The notes below the pieces were generated by a model. That model was not told the DNA's origin and ran no database searches. It worked only from the letters and a program-made list of their open reading frames with translations. Both the position numbers and the translations under genes were made by a program. Source: Gammaproteobacteria bacterium (GTDB lineage: Bacteria; Pseudomonadota; Gammaproteobacteria; Steroidobacterales; Steroidobacteraceae). From it: a stretch of 64,000 nucleotides of DNA. The DNA lies in NCBI GenBank assembly GCA_003134045.1, contig PLAH01000184.1:33423-97422 (forward strand), in the 5' to 3' direction. Of this stretch, positions 60,304 to 64,000 are shown piece by piece (positions within the stretch are counted from its first letter, which is position 1; the number at the start of each line of letters is the position of its first letter).

Positions 60304-61218
60304 ATGTCGTCCGGCAAAAAGCCGTCCCTGGGTCGAGGCCTCGCGGCGTTGAGTCCCTTGCTCGCGGAGCGTGCCCGCGCGCCTGCGCCGGCCGCCGCCA
60401 CGCCGCCGCCCCTCGCGGGGGATCGCCTGGCCAGCCTGCCGCTCGACTTGCTTCAACGCGGCAAATATCAGCCGCGGGTCGACATGCGCGCCGAATCCTT
60501 GAGCGAACTGGCGGATTCGATCAAGGCGCAAGGTTTGGTGCAGCCCATCTTGGTGCGGCCCTTGGCCGAGGCGAACCCGGGCGAATCTCAGCGCTACGAG
60601 ATCATTGCCGGCGAACGCCGCTGGCGTGCGGCGCAAATGGCCGGCATGGCCGAGATTCCGGCGATCATTCGCGACGTACCCGATGAGGCAGCGGTCGCCA
60701 TGGCCCTCATCGAGAATATCCAGCGCGAAAACCTCAACCCCTTGGAGGAAGCGCGAGCGTTGTCCCGGCTGATCGAGGAGTTCGGACTGACGCACCAGGC
60801 GGCGGCGGAAGCGGTCGGCCGTTCCCGGGCGGCGGTCAGCAATCTGCTGCGTCTGACGGAACTCGCGGAGGAGGTGAAACAACTCCTGGAGCAGCGAAGC
60901 ATCGAAATGGGCCATGCGCGGGCGCTGCTTGGTCTGACCACTCGCCGGCAACAGATCGAGGTGGCGAACCTGGTCGCCAAGAAGGGTCTATCGGTGCGCG
61001 ACACCGAGGCGTTGGTGCGCCGTCTGCTCGCGCCGGCGCCGCCCGGCGCCGCCGCACCCCCCGCGGTCGATCCGGACATCCATCGGCTGGAGCTGGAATT
61101 GGCGGACAAGCTCGGCGCCAAAGTACTGTTTCAACACGCATCCTCCGGCAAGGGGAAGCTGGTCGTGACGTACAACAGCTTGGACGAACTCGAAGGAATT
61201 CTCGCCCACATCCATTAG
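60304..61218 (+). CDS. parB: Chromosome partitioning protein ParB (Spo0J)
   Basis: The 304-residue protein begins KKPSLGRGLAAL, the ParA-interacting box. It has the CTP-binding and clamp domain (QYQPR-like KYQPRVDMR, GERRWRAAQMAG, ALIENIQRENLNPLEEA). The helix-turn-helix is LTHQAAAEAVGRSRAAVSNLLRL, and a C-terminal dimer domain ends the protein. It loads at parS as a sliding clamp. The two perfect parS sites in this window carry the expected recognition sequence. Confidence 0.97.
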   Translation: MSSGKKPSLGRGLAALSPLLAERARAPAPAAATPPPLAGDRLASLPLDLLQRGKYQPRVDMRAESLSELADSIKAQGLVQPILVRPLAEANPGESQRYEIIAGERRWRAAQMAGMAEIPAIIRDVPDEAAVAMALIENIQRENLNPLEEARALSRLIEEFGLTHQAAAEAVGRSRAAVSNLLRLTELAEEVKQLLEQRSIEMGHARALLGLTTRRQQIEVANLVAKKGLSVRDTEALVRRLLAPAPPGAAAPPAVDPDIHRLELELADKLGAKVLFQHASSGKGKLVVTYNSLDELEGILAHIH

Positions 61219-61329
61219 GCAGACGCCGGCGACTGCGCTGCCCCTGTGTCAAAAGTGACCTATGTCGCGCGTCCTGCCAGCATTTGTCAAAAAGGGTTCT
61301 GTAAAAAAAACCCAAGCTCGATCATGGGC

Positions 61330-61358
61330 TTGTGACTCTGAGAAAGCCTCACTATAAT
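61330..61358 (+). promoter_or_regulatory. Sigma-70 promoter of the atp operon
   Basis: TTGTGA (61330-61335), a 17-base spacer and a perfect TATAAT (61353-61358) lie about 100 bp before atpI, inside the 243-bp parB-atpI gap. It is the clearest sigma-70 promoter in the window and would drive the ATP synthase genes. Confidence 0.8.
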
Positions 61359-61461
61359 GCGCCGGCTTTTACGCAGCGGCAAACAAGCCAATGAATATGT
61401 GGACTAACGCCACGTCAGACAGGGGTTGCCGTAAGCCGGTTACGCGCCGGCACCCTTTGCG

Positions 61462-61842
61462 ATGAACGATACGTCCAGCGTGGGAAAGCGGCTCGTGATG
61501 CGGGTCGTGCTCCTGCAGACAGGTTGCGCCGCATTAGGTGGGATGTTTTTCTGGATCTTTGCCGGTGCGGCGGCCAGCGGGTCGGCGTTGGCCGGCGGCC
61601 TCATCGTCGCGGTCGGCAGTGCGGTGTTCGGCTGGCGCCTGTTTGCGCCGGGAATCGCGCCCGCCTCGGTACTGAGACGCGCTTTGTATGCGGCTGAGTC
61701 TTTGAAGTGGTTTTGGTATGTGCTCAGCGTCTGGGCAGCGCTTGCGCGCTTGAAGTTGTTGCCCCTGCCTTTGCTGTCGGGGCTGGTATTCGCGCAATTC
61801 GGCTACTGGTTCGGTCTGATGGGTCAAGGTAAACGAGGATAA
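61462..61842 (+). CDS. atpI: ATP synthase assembly protein AtpI
   Basis: The 126-residue membrane protein has four hydrophobic segments and the AtpI-like pattern: GGLIVAVGSAVFGWRLF in the second hairpin, SLKWFWYVLSVWAAL and GLVFAQFGYWFGLM at the end. AtpI assists c-ring assembly. It is the first gene of the atp operon, four bases before atpB. Confidence 0.88.
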   Translation: MNDTSSVGKRLVMRVVLLQTGCAALGGMFFWIFAGAAASGSALAGGLIVAVGSAVFGWRLFAPGIAPASVLRRALYAAESLKWFWYVLSVWAALARLKLLPLPLLSGLVFAQFGYWFGLMGQGKRG

Positions 61843-61846
61843 GTGA

Positions 61847-62692
<846 letters not shown>

Positions 62693-62728
62693 ATTACCCA
62701 CACTGACCTTAAGACCCTGGAGATATAG

Positions 62729-63007
<279 letters not shown>

Positions 63008-63037
63008 CGACAAGAATTGGCGTAGGAGCTTTACGGC

Positions 63038-63517
63038 ATGGACATAGCAGTCACGCTAATCATCCAAGGCGTCGCGTTCTTCGCGGTGGTCTTGGTCGTC
63101 ATGCGTTATTTGTGGCCGCCTCTCATGGCAGCCATCGAGGAGCGGCGCAAGAAGATCGCCGAAGGCTTGGCCGCGGGCAGCCGCGCGCAGAAGGATCTCG
63201 ATGAAGCCAAAGTGAAGGCGCAGGAGATCATCCGCGAAGCCCGCGACAAGGCCGTGCAGATCGTCGATCAGGCGAGCAAGCGCTCGGCCGAAATCATCGA
63301 GGAGGCCAAGGCGACGGCCACCGCCGAGGGTCAGCGCATCGTGATCCAGGCGCACGAAGAGATCGCGCTCGATACCACCCGCGCGCGCGAGGGCCTGCGC
63401 AAGCAGGTCGCGAACCTCGCGGTGCAGGGCGCTTCGCACCTGCTGGAGCGCGAAATCGACCCGAAGACGCACGCCGCCCTCCTCGACAAGTTGGAACTGG
63501 AGATCGCGAATGGCTGA
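63038..63517 (+). CDS. atpF: F0F1 ATP synthase subunit b
   Basis: The 159-residue protein has one N-terminal membrane helix (about 5-25) followed by WPPLMAAIEERRKKIAEGL. A long charged coiled coil (AKVKAQEIIREARDKAVQIV, IIEEAKATATAEGQRI) ends in LLEREID. It is the peripheral stalk connecting F0 to F1. The coding end overlaps atpH by eight bases. Confidence 0.97.
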   Translation: MDIAVTLIIQGVAFFAVVLVVMRYLWPPLMAAIEERRKKIAEGLAAGSRAQKDLDEAKVKAQEIIREARDKAVQIVDQASKRSAEIIEEAKATATAEGQRIVIQAHEEIALDTTRAREGLRKQVANLAVQGASHLLEREIDPKTHAALLDKLELEIANG

Positions 63518-64000
63518 GGCGGCCACCATCGCCCGGCCCTATGCGAAAGCGGCCTTCCTGTCGGCGCGCGACGCGAAGGCGCTGCCGGCCTGGTCCCAGG
63601 CGCTGCACTTCGGCTCAGCCATGGTTGCCGATGCGCGCGTCGCGGATCTCATCGGCAATCCGAAGCTGAGCACCGACCAGGTGGCGTCGATGTTCGCCGG
63701 CTTGAGCGGGGGCGGCGACATCGACGCGCATTGGCAGAATTTCGTGCGGCTGCTGGCGCAGAACAAGCGGCTCGACGTGTTGCCGGAGATCGCGGCGCAG
63801 TTCGAGATGCTGCGGGCACAGTACGAGAACGAGCTCGACGTGCAGGTGACCTCGGCCGTCGCGATGAACGACTCGCAGAAAGCCAAGCTGACCGCGGCGC
63901 TGAAGACCCGCTTCAAGCGCGATGTGCGCATGACCGCCGCGGTCGACGCCTCGCTGTTGGGCGGCGCCGTCATTCGCGCCGGCGACCTGGTGATCGACGG
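63510..64000 (+). CDS. atpH: F0F1 ATP synthase subunit delta (3' end beyond the window)
   Basis: From the ATG at 63510 the frame remains open to the edge, about 163 codons. It begins with the OSCP signature AEAATIARPYAKAAFLSA. It contains NFVRLLAQNKRLDVLPEIAAQFEML and, near the edge, DASLLGGAVIRAGDLVIDG, the conserved C-terminal motif of delta subunits. Only about 15 residues are likely missing. It joins the peripheral stalk to the F1 head. Confidence 0.96.
   Translation, partial: MAEAATIARPYAKAAFLSARDAKALPAWSQALHFGSAMVADARVADLIGNPKLSTDQVASMFAGLSGGGDIDAHWQNFVRLLAQNKRLDVLPEIAAQFEMLRAQYENELDVQVTSAVAMNDSQKAKLTAALKTRFKRDVRMTAAVDASLLGGAVIRAGDLVID

Overview
The window is GC-rich chromosomal DNA from a gammaproteobacterium. 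Gene order and protein types fit a free-living, respiratory member of the Steroidobacterales/Nevskiales/Xanthomonadales side of the class, but that placement is inference. It spans the chromosomal replication origin: dnaA, dnaN, recF and gyrB run leftward from about 39.1 kb, and rpmH, rnpA, yidD, yidC and mnmE run rightward. The putative oriC lies between dnaA and dnaN. Two perfect ParB-binding parS palindromes lie left of it, one of them inside recF. parA and parB themselves sit about 22 kb to the right, next to rsmG and the atp operon.

Region 1 to 13.6 kb (left flank). An S41 protease and an EnvC-type amidase activator face a rhodanese/grxC/secB/gpsA operon. Next comes a leftward set of a degenerate plasmid-type MobA/MobL relaxase, a DUF763 protein and an MFS exporter, with a small TraD-like mobilisation protein divergent from the relaxase. 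trmL, a MscS channel, ntrC, ntrB and a DUF4124 protein follow. Region 13.6 to 15.1 kb is glnA with an intrinsic terminator and a sigma-54 promoter, so the nitrogen-regulation genes are clustered.

Region 15.2 to 30.6 kb. This holds glyQ/glyS, an acyltransferase, a TonB-like single-pass protein antisense to it, a glycosyltransferase with a periplasmic partner, and a three-gene molybdenum hydroxylase system (2Fe-2S subunit, large subunit, triheme cytochrome). A decaying stretch follows with a VOC protein and an internally deleted LysR gene. The DNA alkylation repair genes alkB and ada are next, ada with a plausible Ada box. A LysR/SDR divergent pair then appears, both of whose 5' ends seem to have been removed by one deletion.

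Region 30.6 to 43.2 kb is the origin region. gyrB is 1375 codons long because it carries a 571-residue intein. The intein has LAGLIDADG-type motifs and an embedded helix-turn-helix, and it sits immediately before the TOPRIM DADVDG metal-binding motif.

Region 43.2 to 64 kb. The frequently seen block mnmE-mnmG-rsmG-parA-parB-atp is present in order but interrupted twice. Between mnmE and mnmG lie a Fic AMPylase, a VapC relic, a small membrane protein, an ABC-2 exporter pair, a TAP-family hydrolase and class I fumarase. Between mnmG and rsmG lie a peptide-binding protein, a diheme c4-type cytochrome, an S9 peptidase lacking its catalytic His, and three smaller genes. The window ends inside atpH.

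No tRNA, rRNA, CRISPR array or intact insertion sequence was recognised. The most unusual items are the gyrB intein, the relaxase/TraD pair with two lost His ligands and a ruined helicase, the double decapitation of the LysR/SDR pair, and the intragenic parS.
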